A DNA stretch of 64,000 bases, from assembly GCA_963767715.1 (NCBI GenBank), contig CAVYFA010000009.1, positions 1 through 64,000 of the forward strand, written 5' to 3'. Under the pieces are notes generated by a model, which did no database searches, was not told the DNA's origin, and was given only the letters and a program-made list of their open reading frames with translations. Source of the DNA: CAVSXS01 sp963767715. GTDB taxonomy: Bacteria; Chloroflexota; Ktedonobacteria; Ktedonobacterales; Ktedonobacteraceae. Positions within the stretch are counted from its first letter, which is position 1. Every line of letters begins with the position of its first letter. Shown piece by piece: positions 1 through 8,954 of this stretch. The position numbers were made by a program, and so were the translations under genes.

Positions 1-24
1 ACTAATGAACAAGCGGAGACGCCA

Positions 25-1380
25 TTGACCCCTTCTGCCGCACCATTGCGCCTGGCAGCGATGACACAACAATTCGCGCCATCCGCTACACTCGCCATAA
101 ATGAAGCGGTGGCGCAACGTCGTGCTGCCGGTCGCGCCACCATTCATCTCGGGTTTGGCGAGGCCACCTTTCCATTACACCCCTTGCTACAGTCTGCCCT
201 GGCTGATGCCGCTAACCATACAGGCTACACGCCCGTGGCAGGTATAGCGGCATTGCGACAAGCCATCGCGGAATACCTGTCGCGCACACGCGGGTTGAAC
301 TATAGCTCTGACAATATCATCGTTGCCCCTGGTAGCAAACCACTACTCTATGCGCTGCTGCACATCCTGGAAGGGGATGTGCTTCTACCAGTACCTTCCT
401 GGGTCAGTTATGCTCCCCAGGCGCGACTGGCTGGTCGCCGCGTCATCGACGTTGCCACCGATCCCCGCGATTCCCATCGCTTGACGCCACAAGCACTGAC
501 TGCGGCCCTGGTTACAGCCCGCAAAGAGGGCGCAAACCCACGCGTCCTGATCGTCAATTCGCCCAGCAATCCCACCGGCAGTATGTTTGAGAGGGCCGAT
601 GTGGAAGCCTTTACCGCGTGGGCGCGTAGCGAGGGTATTACCGTGATCAGCGACGAGATTTACGCGGAATTGGCCCATGGTTGGCGCGAACATGTTTCGC
701 CAGCGCGTTTCTATGCTGAAGGCTGCATTGTCACCGGAGGACTCTCCAAAGCATTCTCCGCCGGTGGCTGGCGGCTTGGCTACGCGGCACTCCCACCCAC
801 TCCAGAGGGGAAACAAGCAACCAGGGCGTTGCGCACCCTCGCCAGTGAAATCTGGTCAGCCGCCACCACGCCCGTACAGGAGGCTGCGGTTGTCGCCTAC
901 ACACCCAACGCGGAGCTAGCAACGTATGTACGACGCTCAGCACGCGTCCACGCTCATGTAACGGGTCAACTTTATACGACACTCACCAATCTTGGCGTTC
1001 CCTGTCCCCGGCCAGCAGGAGCTTTTTACCTCTATCCCGACTTCGCCCCCTGGCGTGCAGTACTCAATGAAAAAGGAGTCACTACCAGCCAGGAGTTGGC
1101 CCACTACCTGCTGGACGAATGGGATATCGCCACATTACCGGGCGTGGTTTTTGGCGAGCAGCCGGCTGCTCTCCGTTTGCGCTTAGCCACCAGCATGCTC
1201 TACAATCCCGAAGGTGCGTATTCAGCGGAGGAACGCGACACACAACTCTGGCAACTCCTCACACAGGCCGATACTTTACCGCCTTCCAGTCAAGCTAACG
1301 AAACTACCTTACCATTGCCAGCACTATCACGCGCCCAGGCACAATTTACCGAGTTGGTTGGCCATCTGAACCAGTCCTAA
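25..1380 (+). CDS. PLP-dependent aminotransferase, class I/II (5' end uncertain)
   Basis: This is a fold-type I aminotransferase that would transfer an amino group between an amino acid and a 2-oxo acid through PLP; the substrate cannot be told. Visible motifs are the substrate-loop NSPSNPTG (about residue 178), SDEIYAEL (about 209) with the PLP-ring Asp, and the Schiff-base lysine in GGLSKAFSAGGWR (Lys about 242). The late Arg in LRLRLATS matches the carboxylate-binding position. A TTG at 25 has a GGAGA six bases upstream, and an ATG lies at 61, but the frame stays open to base 1, so the true start may be outside the window. It ends just before a palindromic repeat. Family assignment is firm; the role is not known. 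Confidence 0.88.
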   Translation: MTPSAAPLRLAAMTQQFAPSATLAINEAVAQRRAAGRATIHLGFGEATFPLHPLLQSALADAANHTGYTPVAGIAALRQAIAEYLSRTRGLNYSSDNIIVAPGSKPLLYALLHILEGDVLLPVPSWVSYAPQARLAGRRVIDVATDPRDSHRLTPQALTAALVTARKEGANPRVLIVNSPSNPTGSMFERADVEAFTAWARSEGITVISDEIYAELAHGWREHVSPARFYAEGCIVTGGLSKAFSAGGWRLGYAALPPTPEGKQATRALRTLASEIWSAATTPVQEAAVVAYTPNAELATYVRRSARVHAHVTGQLYTTLTNLGVPCPRPAGAFYLYPDFAPWRAVLNEKGVTTSQELAHYLLDEWDIATLPGVVFGEQPAALRLRLATSMLYNPEGAYSAEERDTQLWQLLTQADTLPPSSQANETTLPLPALSRAQAQFTELVGHLNQS

Positions 1381-1416
1381 TAGTTACCGACCTTCAATTG
1401 ACGGGTAACAGCCATT

Positions 1417-1552
1417 CGTAGGGACAGGTGGGTATTCTCGTAGGGACGGGGATGAGGGGGCCTTGTGCCTGTCCTGGTGGGGGTTCTCGACACTTCCACC
1501 AAGGACAAGCACAAGGCCCCCGCACAACCCCACGCCGCCCCTTGTCCCTACG
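1417..1552. repeat. Palindromic intergenic repeat (MITE-like)
   Basis: Nested inverted repeats fill the gap after the aminotransferase. The outer arms are CGTAGGGACAGG (from 1417) and its near complement ending at 1552. The inner arms, 1456-1474 and 1503-1521, are 19 bp with one mismatch. No open frame fits. A second copy of the GTAGGGAC unit is at 1440. It resembles the short GTAGGG-type dispersed repeats seen elsewhere in this window (50.1 and 51.6 kb). It may also act as a transcription terminator. Confidence 0.7.
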
Positions 1553-1659
1553 CCTGCCACTCCCAAGGCTTACGTGAGATGGATTGCCCACGAAGGAATA
1601 TCAGAGCACTAGCAATGCTCACGAAAAAACGAAGGTGAAAGAAGAAAAAAGGTATGAAC

Positions 1660-2442
1660 ATGAGTAACGATCTTGTAATCACGAGAACAGTCGATACCGT
1701 ATTCGTTGTTACCATCAATCGACCAGAGGTACGCAACGCCATTGATGGCCCTACTTCCAGAGCCTTAGTTGACGCATTTCGCGCTTTTGATAGTGACGCT
1801 TCTCTGCGTGTAGCGGTGCTCACCGGAGCGGGAGACACCTTTTGCTCTGGGGCCGATCTTACCTCCATAGCTGATCCTGAGCGAGGATTACGGGTGGCGG
1901 AAGACGGCACCGCACCACTGGGCATCTCACGCATGCTGCTCAGCAAACCGGTCATTGCCGCTGTTGAAGGCTACGCCGTCGCTGGTGGACTGGAACTCGC
2001 GCTCTGGTGCGATCTGCGCGTTGCCGCCGAGGATGCCGTCTTCGGTGTCTACTGTCGGCGTTGGGGCGTGCCACTGGTGGATGGTGGGACAATTCGTCTG
2101 CCGCGCCTGATTGGTCATAGCCACGCGCTCGACATGATTCTCACCGGGCGCGGCGTTACTGGGCAAGAAGCTCACGCAATGGGTTTAGCTAATCGTCTCG
2201 TGCCGCGTGGTACAACACTCGAAGCCGCTTTAACACTGGCGGCAGAGTTGGCACGTTTCCCGCAGCAGTGCCTGCGTTCCGACCGCCTCTCGTCCTATGA
2301 GCAATGGTCGCTCCCCATGGAAGAGGCGTTGCGCAATGAGACGCGTCGCGGCCTGGCAGTCATTCAATCCAGCGAGATGGTCTCTGGCGTTCGTCGCTTC
2401 GTCGAGGGACATGGGCGGCACGGGGATACGAACGATATCTAA
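1660..2442 (+). CDS. Enoyl-CoA hydratase/isomerase (crotonase family)
   Basis: This is a crotonase-fold protein of about 260 residues, the usual length, expected to hydrate or isomerise a 2-enoyl-CoA. The oxyanion-hole segments are visible: GDTFCSGADL (about 60-69) and the GYAVAGGLELALWCDLR block (about 105-121), which carries the Glu used by hydratases. ATG codons lie at 1654 and 1660; the AAAAAAGG tract just upstream spaces better with 1660. No neighbouring beta-oxidation gene is present, so the substrate is open. The sequence is intact. Confidence 0.88.
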   Translation: MSNDLVITRTVDTVFVVTINRPEVRNAIDGPTSRALVDAFRAFDSDASLRVAVLTGAGDTFCSGADLTSIADPERGLRVAEDGTAPLGISRMLLSKPVIAAVEGYAVAGGLELALWCDLRVAAEDAVFGVYCRRWGVPLVDGGTIRLPRLIGHSHALDMILTGRGVTGQEAHAMGLANRLVPRGTTLEAALTLAAELARFPQQCLRSDRLSSYEQWSLPMEEALRNETRRGLAVIQSSEMVSGVRRFVEGHGRHGDTNDI

Positions 2443-2539
2443 AACCAGGAAATAACCGTTTTTGTCTTACATAGACAGAAGTGATACGTATTAGTACCAA
2501 GAGGCTTTCTAGAGGGGATCGCTTCTTCTCACCCGCGAA

Positions 2540-2860
2540 GTGGGCAAGAAAGATACGAATGGCATAATTATGGCAGTACCCAAAGAATCTATGCACAAAA
2601 ACCCGGAGCACCCTGAGCAGGTTTTGTATATTAGTCCAGAAGAGAATATTACCGAAATTCGCGAACGGCTGGGACGTACTCGCGCACATGATGTTGCGTT
2701 GGTCTTTCCGCCGCAAACTCGTCTGCGCAGTCATGTCGCCTGGCGGCTGCTCAAGCAGCGTGCGCAAGAGCTAGGGAAGGATATTTCTATTGTGAGTTCA
2801 GATCAGCACATTCGTGCTATTGCTCGCTCTGTGCAGTTTAAAACGGCTTCTTCTCTGTAA
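2540..2860 (+). CDS. Small conserved hypothetical protein
   Basis: The protein has about 90-106 residues. Its core (VLYISPEENITEIRERLG, then ALVFPPQTRLRSHVAWRLLK, then GKDISIVSSDQHIRAIARS) resembles an N-terminal domain found in larger Chloroflexi and actinobacterial membrane proteins, with alternating strands and helices that suggest a small alpha/beta fold. Here it stands alone, without the usual membrane or Pro-rich C-terminal part. The start is unclear: GTG at 2540, ATG at 2570 or ATG at 2591, none with a good ribosome site. A perfect hairpin follows the stop. The function is unknown. Confidence 0.6.
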   Translation: MGKKDTNGIIMAVPKESMHKNPEHPEQVLYISPEENITEIRERLGRTRAHDVALVFPPQTRLRSHVAWRLLKQRAQELGKDISIVSSDQHIRAIARSVQFKTASSL

Positions 2861-2866
2861 TAGAGA

Positions 2867-2902
2867 CAGCGAGTGGGCGCGAACATTCGCGCCCACTCGC
2901 TG
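2867..2902. terminator. Hairpin between convergent genes
   Basis: A 17-bp perfect inverted repeat (2867-2883 with 2886-2902) has only two loop bases. It lies between the small plus-strand gene and the minus-strand XRE gene, so it could end transcripts from both sides. There is no strong T-run on either strand. Confidence 0.55.
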
Positions 2903-2916
2903 ACATATCTATCCAA

Positions 2917-3114
2917 TTACGATACAAGTTCAAGTTGGGGGACTTCGAGGACGCGTGCCAATACACGCACATGGTATGGTTGTGGGTCTTCGCTGCCATT
3001 TTCCAGGTGGGTGATCGTGTCACGTCGTAGGCCAGTCATTTCGGCCAGTTGCCCCAGGCTCAAGCCTTTGCGTTGACGGAATTGCCGCAGGTGGGGAATA
3101 CCATGAGGTTTCAT
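2917..3114 (-). CDS. XRE-family helix-turn-helix regulator (short)
   Basis: This is a stand-alone HTH_3 domain of about 65 residues. The helix-turn-helix reads KGLSLGQLAEMTGLRRDTITHLENG, with the typical Q and glutamate positions, followed by the PYHVRVLARVLEV helix. There is no ligand or dimerisation domain. ATG codons occur at 3144 and 3114; GGGAG six bases upstream of 3114 favours the shorter form. The target is unknown. Confidence 0.8.
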   Translation of the reverse strand: MKPHGIPHLRQFRQRKGLSLGQLAEMTGLRRDTITHLENGSEDPQPYHVRVLARVLEVPQLELVS

Positions 3115-3474
3115 GGCTCGCTCCCGTGTCAGTTGATTTTTCATAGCATAGTATCCTTTTTCCTCTCCTTTGAGGTAGCGTGAAAGACAGTCTTCCCAGC
3201 CACGCTGCTGAAATGAGTTCCAGGTTCAGAAGTGTGTTGCAATGGTTCTCGCATTTCCTCCGAACCAGTTGTCCACCACTACTTTAAAGATACCAGATAT
3301 ACCAAGCGAATGTCCAGTGTTTAGGTACTATGTACCAGGATTTTTTTGCTTTCCCCGTTTTACCTGTTACGCCTGATATGCTCGCGACCCACAGGTGGGT
3401 CGCTCGAAAGGAAGAAGGTGTGCTGGTATGGCCGCTGCGCGGCCATACCAGCACACCTTCTTCCTGCATCAGGA
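3115..3474. repeat. Gene-free region with two perfect palindromes
   Basis: No convincing gene is present. A 25-bp perfect inverted repeat (3411-3435 with 3439-3463, loop TGC) lies directly after the stop of the minus-strand anti-sigma gene, with a smaller palindrome around CGACCCACAGGTGGGTCG (3385-3402). The larger hairpin is a good candidate terminator for the sigma/anti-sigma operon. Short open frames here exist only because of the palindrome. Confidence 0.6.
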
Positions 3475-4692
3475 TCAGCGTGAATGTGTATCGGGGCTCG
3501 GACTCGCCGTAGGTAGAGGTTGAGGTGTACCAACCAGGCTCAAGTAGGGAACAACCTCACTACCGTCGAGATAAATCGCCAGCACATCACCAGTAAATGG
3601 GTCATTGACATCACCACTCATCATCGTGACATTACCCATACCACTTTCATTGTTCAGGTGTACCACGCGATTGACATGGAAAGGTTCGAGCAAATCAGCT
3701 ATCTTGAACAGTTCATTTTGGTTCATACCATCGCGTTGGTCCCCAACAATCCAGAAGACAATGCCATTCTTCTGATAAATCAGTTCGCTGCGTTGCCCAT
3801 AAATCCAGACAGGTAAATTTTTATTGTGCATAATCCATTGACCATCAACGTAGATAGCCTGGGCCTGCCCATTGGCATCAACTTTTATAGCCTGGGCTGC
3901 GCCATCCTCTACCACCTGTAAGACATGGACATTGGGTTTCAGTTTAAATTCGCGAATAGCGAGTTGACCAGTCCCTTGCGCTATTTTTCCTGGGAGCGCA
4001 AAGTCCAGTTCCATAAACGGCCCATCGGCCCAACTTTGATCCGGCTCTTGATAGAAGTACGTATCAGTGAGCGCATAGTTATCAGGAATGAATTTAGGCC
4101 AGTACAGATTCCAGGCATGGAGTTGGTGGATCGCCTCTGGCAAAGACAACGATGGCGCAGCATCTGGATCTCTGGGAATAGCGTTCAGGCGGGTATGAGA
4201 GGGATGCAGACCTGAGGGATAGTCCTTGACCAACAACACGCCACTCTTCGCGCCACTCAGAATAATCTCCATCCCAGAAGCAAAGGAGGGGGCGGTGTAT
4301 ATCACCGTCAAAAACATAAAGAGAATGAGGGCCGCACTTGTCACCAGGAAACGTCGTCCAGGTACCATTCTTCCGACGGAAAAAAACGAAGCATGTTCTC
4401 CATGAAAGAGGTGTCGGCGCAATTTGAGACGGCGAAAGACGCGAGCACGCGTTTTGTGCTCAAAACCTGGCTCCACGGCTTGAAAACGTGGTTCCTCAGT
4501 CGCGAGCAACGTCTGCACAAAATACGGAGGTATATCTTCATCTTGCAATGAAAAAACGGCATCCAATTCCTGAGCAAAGGCCATATCTTCTTCACTAAAA
4601 TCAGAAGGCAGCCCTTGACTATGCGCAGAGAGGGGAGGAGGGTCATTCTCCCAGGAATTTAGTTGTTCCTCATCATATTCGCCCATACTCAT
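3475..4692 (-). CDS. Membrane-anchored anti-sigma factor-like protein
   Basis: The 405-residue protein has a cytoplasmic N-terminal part rich in acidic residues (1-110), one membrane segment at about 115-135 (FLVTSAALILFMFLTVIY) and an exported C-terminal domain of about 260 residues with beta-rich, DUF4367-like character (GIVFWIVGDQ, FKIADLLEP). It starts at ATG 4692 behind AAGGAG located inside the sigma gene, and the two frames overlap by 20 bases, so translation is probably coupled. By position and layout it should hold the ECF sigma factor at the membrane and release it on an outside signal. It lacks a clear zinc-binding HxxxCxxC anti-sigma motif, so the mechanism is inferred. Confidence 0.72.
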   Translation of the reverse strand: MSMGEYDEEQLNSWENDPPPLSAHSQGLPSDFSEEDMAFAQELDAVFSLQDEDIPPYFVQTLLATEEPRFQAVEPGFEHKTRARVFRRLKLRRHLFHGEHASFFSVGRMVPGRRFLVTSAALILFMFLTVIYTAPSFASGMEIILSGAKSGVLLVKDYPSGLHPSHTRLNAIPRDPDAAPSLSLPEAIHQLHAWNLYWPKFIPDNYALTDTYFYQEPDQSWADGPFMELDFALPGKIAQGTGQLAIREFKLKPNVHVLQVVEDGAAQAIKVDANGQAQAIYVDGQWIMHNKNLPVWIYGQRSELIYQKNGIVFWIVGDQRDGMNQNELFKIADLLEPFHVNRVVHLNNESGMGNVTMMSGDVNDPFTGDVLAIYLDGSEVVPYLSLVGTPQPLPTASPSPDTHSR

Positions 4693-5338
4693 AAGAATGC
4701 TCCTTGAGCGTCTCGCGTAAGCTTTTCCGCGCTCGCCAGAGTCGCGTATCTACAGCATGACGGGTCAGGCCCGTTTTCGCTGCCAGTTCCTCGGTACTGG
4801 CGAACTTAAAATAACGTTGATAAATCAGGTAGCGGTCAAGCTCAGGCAACGTCGCCAAGGCAAGGCGCAGTTCTTCGCGCCTCTCTGCTTGTTCCAGCAA
4901 ATGTTCCATACTGGAATCTGGATGAGGAGGCAAGGCGACCCGGTTGTCGCTGTCATACCCTCCCCAACCGTATACTTTCCGCCCTCCACCACCGTCTGAT
5001 GCCCATTGACGGTTTTCATCCGCCGATTGCAAAATATGTGTCTGACGGCGACACAACTGACGACGACGATCTAATGCGATATACTTCGCCCGCATCGTGA
5101 GCCAGGTACGCAGTGTGCCACGCCCAGCATCAAAAGATTCAATCTCTTGCCAGACAGCCACAAAGAGGTCATTCACGCACTCTTCAGCATCCTGGGCCAC
5201 ACCAACCCCGTCCAATACCAGCCGAATAAAATAAAAAACTTCTCTAGAGTACCGAGTGATGAGCGTCTCTAACGCATCAGGATCGCGTTCACGTAGCCGC
5301 TGGGCAAGGTCGTCGTCTGACCAGTCCTGTCGCACCAT
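4673..5338 (-). CDS. ECF-type RNA polymerase sigma factor
   Basis: The 221-residue protein has sigma region 2 at about 25-95 (FYFIRLVLDG, AEECVNDLFVAVWQEI, LRTWLTMRAKYIALDRRR) and region 4 at about 155-205 (LATLPELDRYLIYQRYF, AKTGLTRHAVDTRLWRARKSL). A linker of about 50 residues rich in Gly and Ser separates them. It directs RNA polymerase to a small regulon, probably including its own operon. The start at ATG 5338 follows AAGGAG with six-base spacing. The next gene, overlapping its 3' end, is the membrane-anchored partner. Confidence 0.9.
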   Translation of the reverse strand: MVRQDWSDDDLAQRLRERDPDALETLITRYSREVFYFIRLVLDGVGVAQDAEECVNDLFVAVWQEIESFDAGRGTLRTWLTMRAKYIALDRRRQLCRRQTHILQSADENRQWASDGGGGRKVYGWGGYDSDNRVALPPHPDSSMEHLLEQAERREELRLALATLPELDRYLIYQRYFKFASTEELAAKTGLTRHAVDTRLWRARKSLRETLKEHSYEYGRI

Positions 5339-5723
5339 GATTGCTCCTTACAGACCCCGGCAAACCCCTTCACCAATTTTCACCACCGGCCACCTCTCCA
5401 GTGGTTTTAACATACAATAGCCAGTTTCCTGGTCTCTTCCTAAAAATAAAACGTTAGGCTATGCACGGAAACTATGGTAAGGGATAAACCTGATCGGTGG
5501 TGGACTCGCCTTCCCATGAAAGATATACGCTTTCTAAGCACATAAACCTCTCATCTCACAGCCCTTCCATGTGATTGGTACCTATACACATTGAAGGTAG
5601 AAGACTTACTATCATTGTGCGTGAAAGACTGGGAAATGTCAAGGGCTCGTGTACACGTAGATTCTGTTCCGTTAGAGCGTGCTATAATGGCACCACAAAC
5701 CGATCTTGAGTATGGAGGCTGAG
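5339..5723. promoter_or_regulatory. Divergent intergenic region with extended -10
   Basis: There is no gene in this 385-base gap between the sigma operon (minus) and the DUF1028 gene (plus). An extended -10, TGCTATAAT (-10 at 5683-5688), lies about 36 bases before the DUF1028 start; no good -35 is seen. No clear promoter was identified for the sigma operon, which may be self-regulated. Confidence 0.5.
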
Positions 5724-6581
5724 ATGACATTCTCTATAGTCGCACGCGATCCCCAAAGTGGCGAATTTGGCGTTGCGGTACAATCAAAATTCCTCGCCGT
5801 TGGCGCGGTCGTACCCTGGGCGCAGGCTGGCATAGGAGCCATTGCCACCCAGGCATGGGCCAACACCAGTTATGGCCCACGCGGTCTGGAACTACTGGCT
5901 AACGGGCTGTCGGCAGAAGAAACCCTTGCCCAACTGCTGAGCATGGATGACGGTCGTGCCAGTCGCCAGGTAGGTATTGTGTGTGCAAACGGCGCACCTG
6001 CTACCTATACAGGCGATCAGTGTTTTCCCTGGGCGGGTGGTCATACCGGGACAGATTATACCTGCCAGGGCAATATCCTGGTGGGCGAAGATACTGTACT
6101 GGCCATGGCCCGTACCTTCGAGCAAACCACCGGTCACTTATGTGATCGACTCGTGGCGGCTCTCGCGGCAGGGCAGACCTCCGGAGGCGATAGCCGGGGA
6201 CAGCAGTCTGCCGCACTTCTGGTTGTACGCGAGCATGGCGGCTATAGCGGCTTTAATGACCGCTTCATTGACTTGCGTGTTGACGATCACCCTCAGCCTA
6301 TCGGGGAACTCCAGCGCATTCTAGCACTCCACAAACTGTACCTTTTCCCGCCAGATGCCGCCGACATCCTCCCCATCGACCACGAAATTGCCCACGAACT
6401 CCAAACAATGCTCACCACCACCGGCGATTACCAGGGAGCCATCAACGGTTCCTACGACGATGTCACCCGTGATGCCCTTCGCCAGTTTAGCGGTCGCGAA
6501 AACCTGGAAGGACGCTGGTTTGAAGATGCCCATATAGATCGCGTGGTGCTGGAATTTATGCGCCAATTGGTACAAAGGTAA
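5724..6581 (+). CDS. DUF1028 family protein with C-terminal helical domain
   Basis: This is a 285-residue protein of the DUF1028 family, which has an Ntn-hydrolase-like fold. The N-terminus MTFSIVARDPQSGEFGVAVQ and the block AGIGAIATQAWANTSYGPRGL are typical, as is HGGYSGFNDRFIDLRVDDH (about 175-195). The last 60 residues (DHEIAHELQTML...GDYQGAINGSYDDVTRDALRQF) match the small peptidoglycan-binding-like tail common in this family. GGAGG lies five bases before ATG 5724, which beats the upstream TTG. The enzymatic activity of the family is not established. A promoter with an extended -10 precedes it. Confidence 0.87.
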   Translation: MTFSIVARDPQSGEFGVAVQSKFLAVGAVVPWAQAGIGAIATQAWANTSYGPRGLELLANGLSAEETLAQLLSMDDGRASRQVGIVCANGAPATYTGDQCFPWAGGHTGTDYTCQGNILVGEDTVLAMARTFEQTTGHLCDRLVAALAAGQTSGGDSRGQQSAALLVVREHGGYSGFNDRFIDLRVDDHPQPIGELQRILALHKLYLFPPDAADILPIDHEIAHELQTMLTTTGDYQGAINGSYDDVTRDALRQFSGRENLEGRWFEDAHIDRVVLEFMRQLVQR

Positions 6582-6600
6582 ACAATTGTAAAGGTGCAAC

Positions 6601-7212
6601 TCATTGTATCTTTAACGGAACAAACACGGTCTCTGTCACGACCTCAGTGCGGAAGAGCAGACGCAATCCACTGGTGGCTGCCGTTGGCACCTGGAAGACA
6701 ATTGTGCCATTGAGCGAACCCTGCGGTAGGATCGTGCCAAAAAACTGGCTGTCGCGCTCGATTGCAGCCCAAAGATATCTCCTTCGGCTCCAACCAACTT
6801 ATAGAAGCTGGCCTGGTTCTGAATAGACTTCGCCCCGGTATTGTGTACCGCCATTACCAGCGTAATAGCCATTGTATTGGCACTACTGCTCTGCTGCTGG
6901 CTGACACTGGTAATGGTCAATGTGCGGTCGGCTAAAGTCACCAATTGACTGGTTGCACCACCCCCGGACACAGGAGTGGGAGTGAGGATGACCAGCGGGC
7001 CACTCGCAGACGTTGAAGTCGGTGTCGTTACGGCAGAGCGTCGTGGGTGTGCCGGTCACACCTGTGGTTGGATTGGCACTCAACTCCAACTGAGTCGGGG
7101 TAGCGGTTGGTGTGCTGGTAGTATTCGTAGTAGGAGCACCACTACAAGCGGCCAACAATAACAGACATATGACAACGATGCCACAGGCAATTAAACGCTT
7201 TACATAGCTCAT
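6601..7212 (-). pseudogene. DUF4352-like lipoprotein, frameshifted twice
   Basis: The N-terminus is a lipoprotein signal (MSYVKRLIACGIVVICLLLLAAC cleavage site LAAC-S), followed by a Thr/Pro-rich linker. The reading frame then shifts near 7040. The second frame gives TLTITSVSQQQ...MAITLVMAVHNTG and LVGAEGDIFG, the pattern of a DUF4352 extracellular beta domain. It shifts again near 6760, after which the third frame gives SQFFGTILPQGSLNGTIVFQVP and ends at 6601-6603. Joined, the three pieces make one normal protein of about 200 residues. Two one-base changes are enough to explain the break, so either recent decay or base errors are possible. Confidence 0.7.
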
Positions 7213-7372
7213 ATACTTCTTCGCTTTACTTACTCATCTAGATAGACATACATAACTATACAACTGTTACCTATGCATTATCGTCATCTTTGTGTTTTAG
7301 GGCAAGTGAATAGGACAAAAGGCATGTGCGTTAACATAAGCCCACCCTGCCTCTCCCAGGGTACCCGCAAGG

Positions 7373-8812
7373 GGCTTACAAGTATAGGTTTTTTAAGGAA
7401 AGAGGGGTGAGAAAGGAGGAACAAGCCGTCGTGATCTGCTAAGATGAGAAAAACACTTGACATTCATCATCAGCAGGAGAACGACTATGGCTTGCCCCAA
7501 TCGATTATCGCAATGGAAAGCGAAGTGTAACGGCATTTTCTCACTTGAGCAAATCGCAACTGTGGGGACGTGGCCCTCTGGAGCGCGGGTATCGCGTTGT
7601 CGGGAACCGCAGGAATCACGCAGATCAGTGCTCTGCTCGCGTTAGTGCTACAGGAACGAACAAACGGTCTTTCAGCGTTTACGCGAGTGGTATCTGGATG
7701 CGGGGCAGAAAAAAAGTGACGAAAAAGCGGCGTGAGCTGAAGTGACCACATGTTTTGCGCCCTTACTAGGGTGGGGGTTATGCCTGTGGAAAGGTGAAAA
7801 GAGACAACTTACCGCTCGTGATCATGCAACGATCGCTGGGCAATCGCTAACGATTTTGGTGATCAGCGTGGTGGTGAGTGGGTGTGCGATTCCGGTGGCC
7901 TGGAAAGTCCTGCCAGCGGAACAAGAAGGGTCCTGGCGTCCGTATTGGGAAGGACTGCTCAATGCAGTTAGGGACAGCGGTGCCAGCAGAGTGGGAAGTG
8001 ATTGTGCTGGCTGATCGGGGATTGTACGCCCGGTGGCTCTGGGACGCCATTGTGGCTGGGGCTGGCATCCGTTCTTACGCATCAATGTGGGGTCCAAAGC
8101 CCGTTTGCCGGCGAGGAGACCTTTGAGTGGCTCAGTCGCTGGGTGCCCATTCCGGGAACGAGTTGGCAGGGCAAAGTCGAATGCTTTGCCAGCAAAAAAG
8201 GGCGGGTCAAGGAACCTTGCTGATGCATTGGGAACCAGGCTATGAGTCCGCCTGGGTCATCCTGACGGATTCGAAGCCGAAGAGGCCATGGTCAGTTGGT
8301 ATGGCTTCCTCACCTGGATAGAAGGGGGGTTTAAAGATTTCAAGCGCGGACTGTGGGGCTGGCATCACAGAAAAATGACGCATGCCAGCAGTGTGGAGCG
8401 ACTCTGGGCGATGGCGCGGGGGCAGTTATGGTGGTGAGTTCGGGAGGTCAAGCGGAGGTGCAGACCGAAGCGAGTGACAACAAAACGAACCGGGTGCCGC
8501 CTTGCCTGAGCGCAATAGCGTGCATCGACGACGTAAGCGAGCGCCGGGTCACCGTCCACCGCGTCGCTTGAGTTGTGTAGTGCGTGGCAGATTGAGGCTC
8601 CTTGCCATGCACTACCAGTCCGACCCGTTCACTGTGGGTATTTTGCGGGCGCAACCCTGGCCTGAGACCATGACCGCGCCCCAGAAACAGCCTACACCTT
8701 CCGCGTTGAACAAGAAGAAAACGCAAAAGGAAAAGCACCATCGAAAACGACACAAACGCCGAGCGCGCGAACGTTCCCGCGCCAAGGGGTAAAAAACCTA
8801 TACTTGTAAGCC
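7373..8812 (+). mobile_element. IS element with 23-bp inverted ends and 8-bp target duplication
   Basis: Perfect 23-bp terminal inverted repeats lie at 7373-7395 and 8790-8812 (outer bases GGCTTACAAG). They are flanked by an 8-bp direct repeat CCGCAAGG at 7365-7372 and 8813-8820. The total length is 1,440 bp. It contains one DDE transposase gene that is now broken. The exact ends and matching target copies show that this is a complete single insertion. Confidence 0.9.
7486..8792 (+). pseudogene. DDE transposase, IS4-like, disrupted by several frame changes
   Basis: The start is ATG 7486 behind CAGGAG, and the stop TAA lies inside the right inverted repeat (8790-8792). Pieces in different frames read as one DDE transposase: a first-Asp region damaged near 7810-7830, then ISVVVSGCAIPVAWKVLPAE, then VIVLADRGLYARWLWD (second Asp), then a YGFLTWIEGGFKDFK piece fitting the Y-x2-R-x3-E-x6-K motif of IS4-type enzymes, with the Arg replaced by Leu. 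The tail is Lys/Arg-rich. At least four frame changes make the gene inactive as written. Family naming is by motif only. Confidence 0.8.
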
Positions 8813-8954
8813 CCGCAAGGGCCACAATACCTTGGACGAGTGGACGGAGACACTCGTGGAGATGCGTTCGTCCATAGTAGGGGTGCCCCTTGCGGGTACC
8901 CTGCGGTAAAGGGCACAACTACATGTGCCCATGCTTTTTTGTTGCTACTACTAT

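Larger units (their letters stand above)
7357..8903. repeat. Palindromic MITE-like repeat split by an IS element
   Basis: Outer arms CAGGGTACCCGCAAGG (7357-7372) and its complement ending at 8903 belong to a palindromic element of about 107 bases once the inserted IS (7373-8812) and one 8-bp target copy are removed. The right part (8821-8903) folds further through GGACGA...TCGTCC and GAGTG...CACTC arms. No protein is encoded by the repeat itself. Confidence 0.7.

Noticed and set aside
3284..3512. Two short overlapping open frames on opposite strands
   Set aside because: They exist because of the 25-bp palindrome, mirror each other in sequence and lack ribosome sites.
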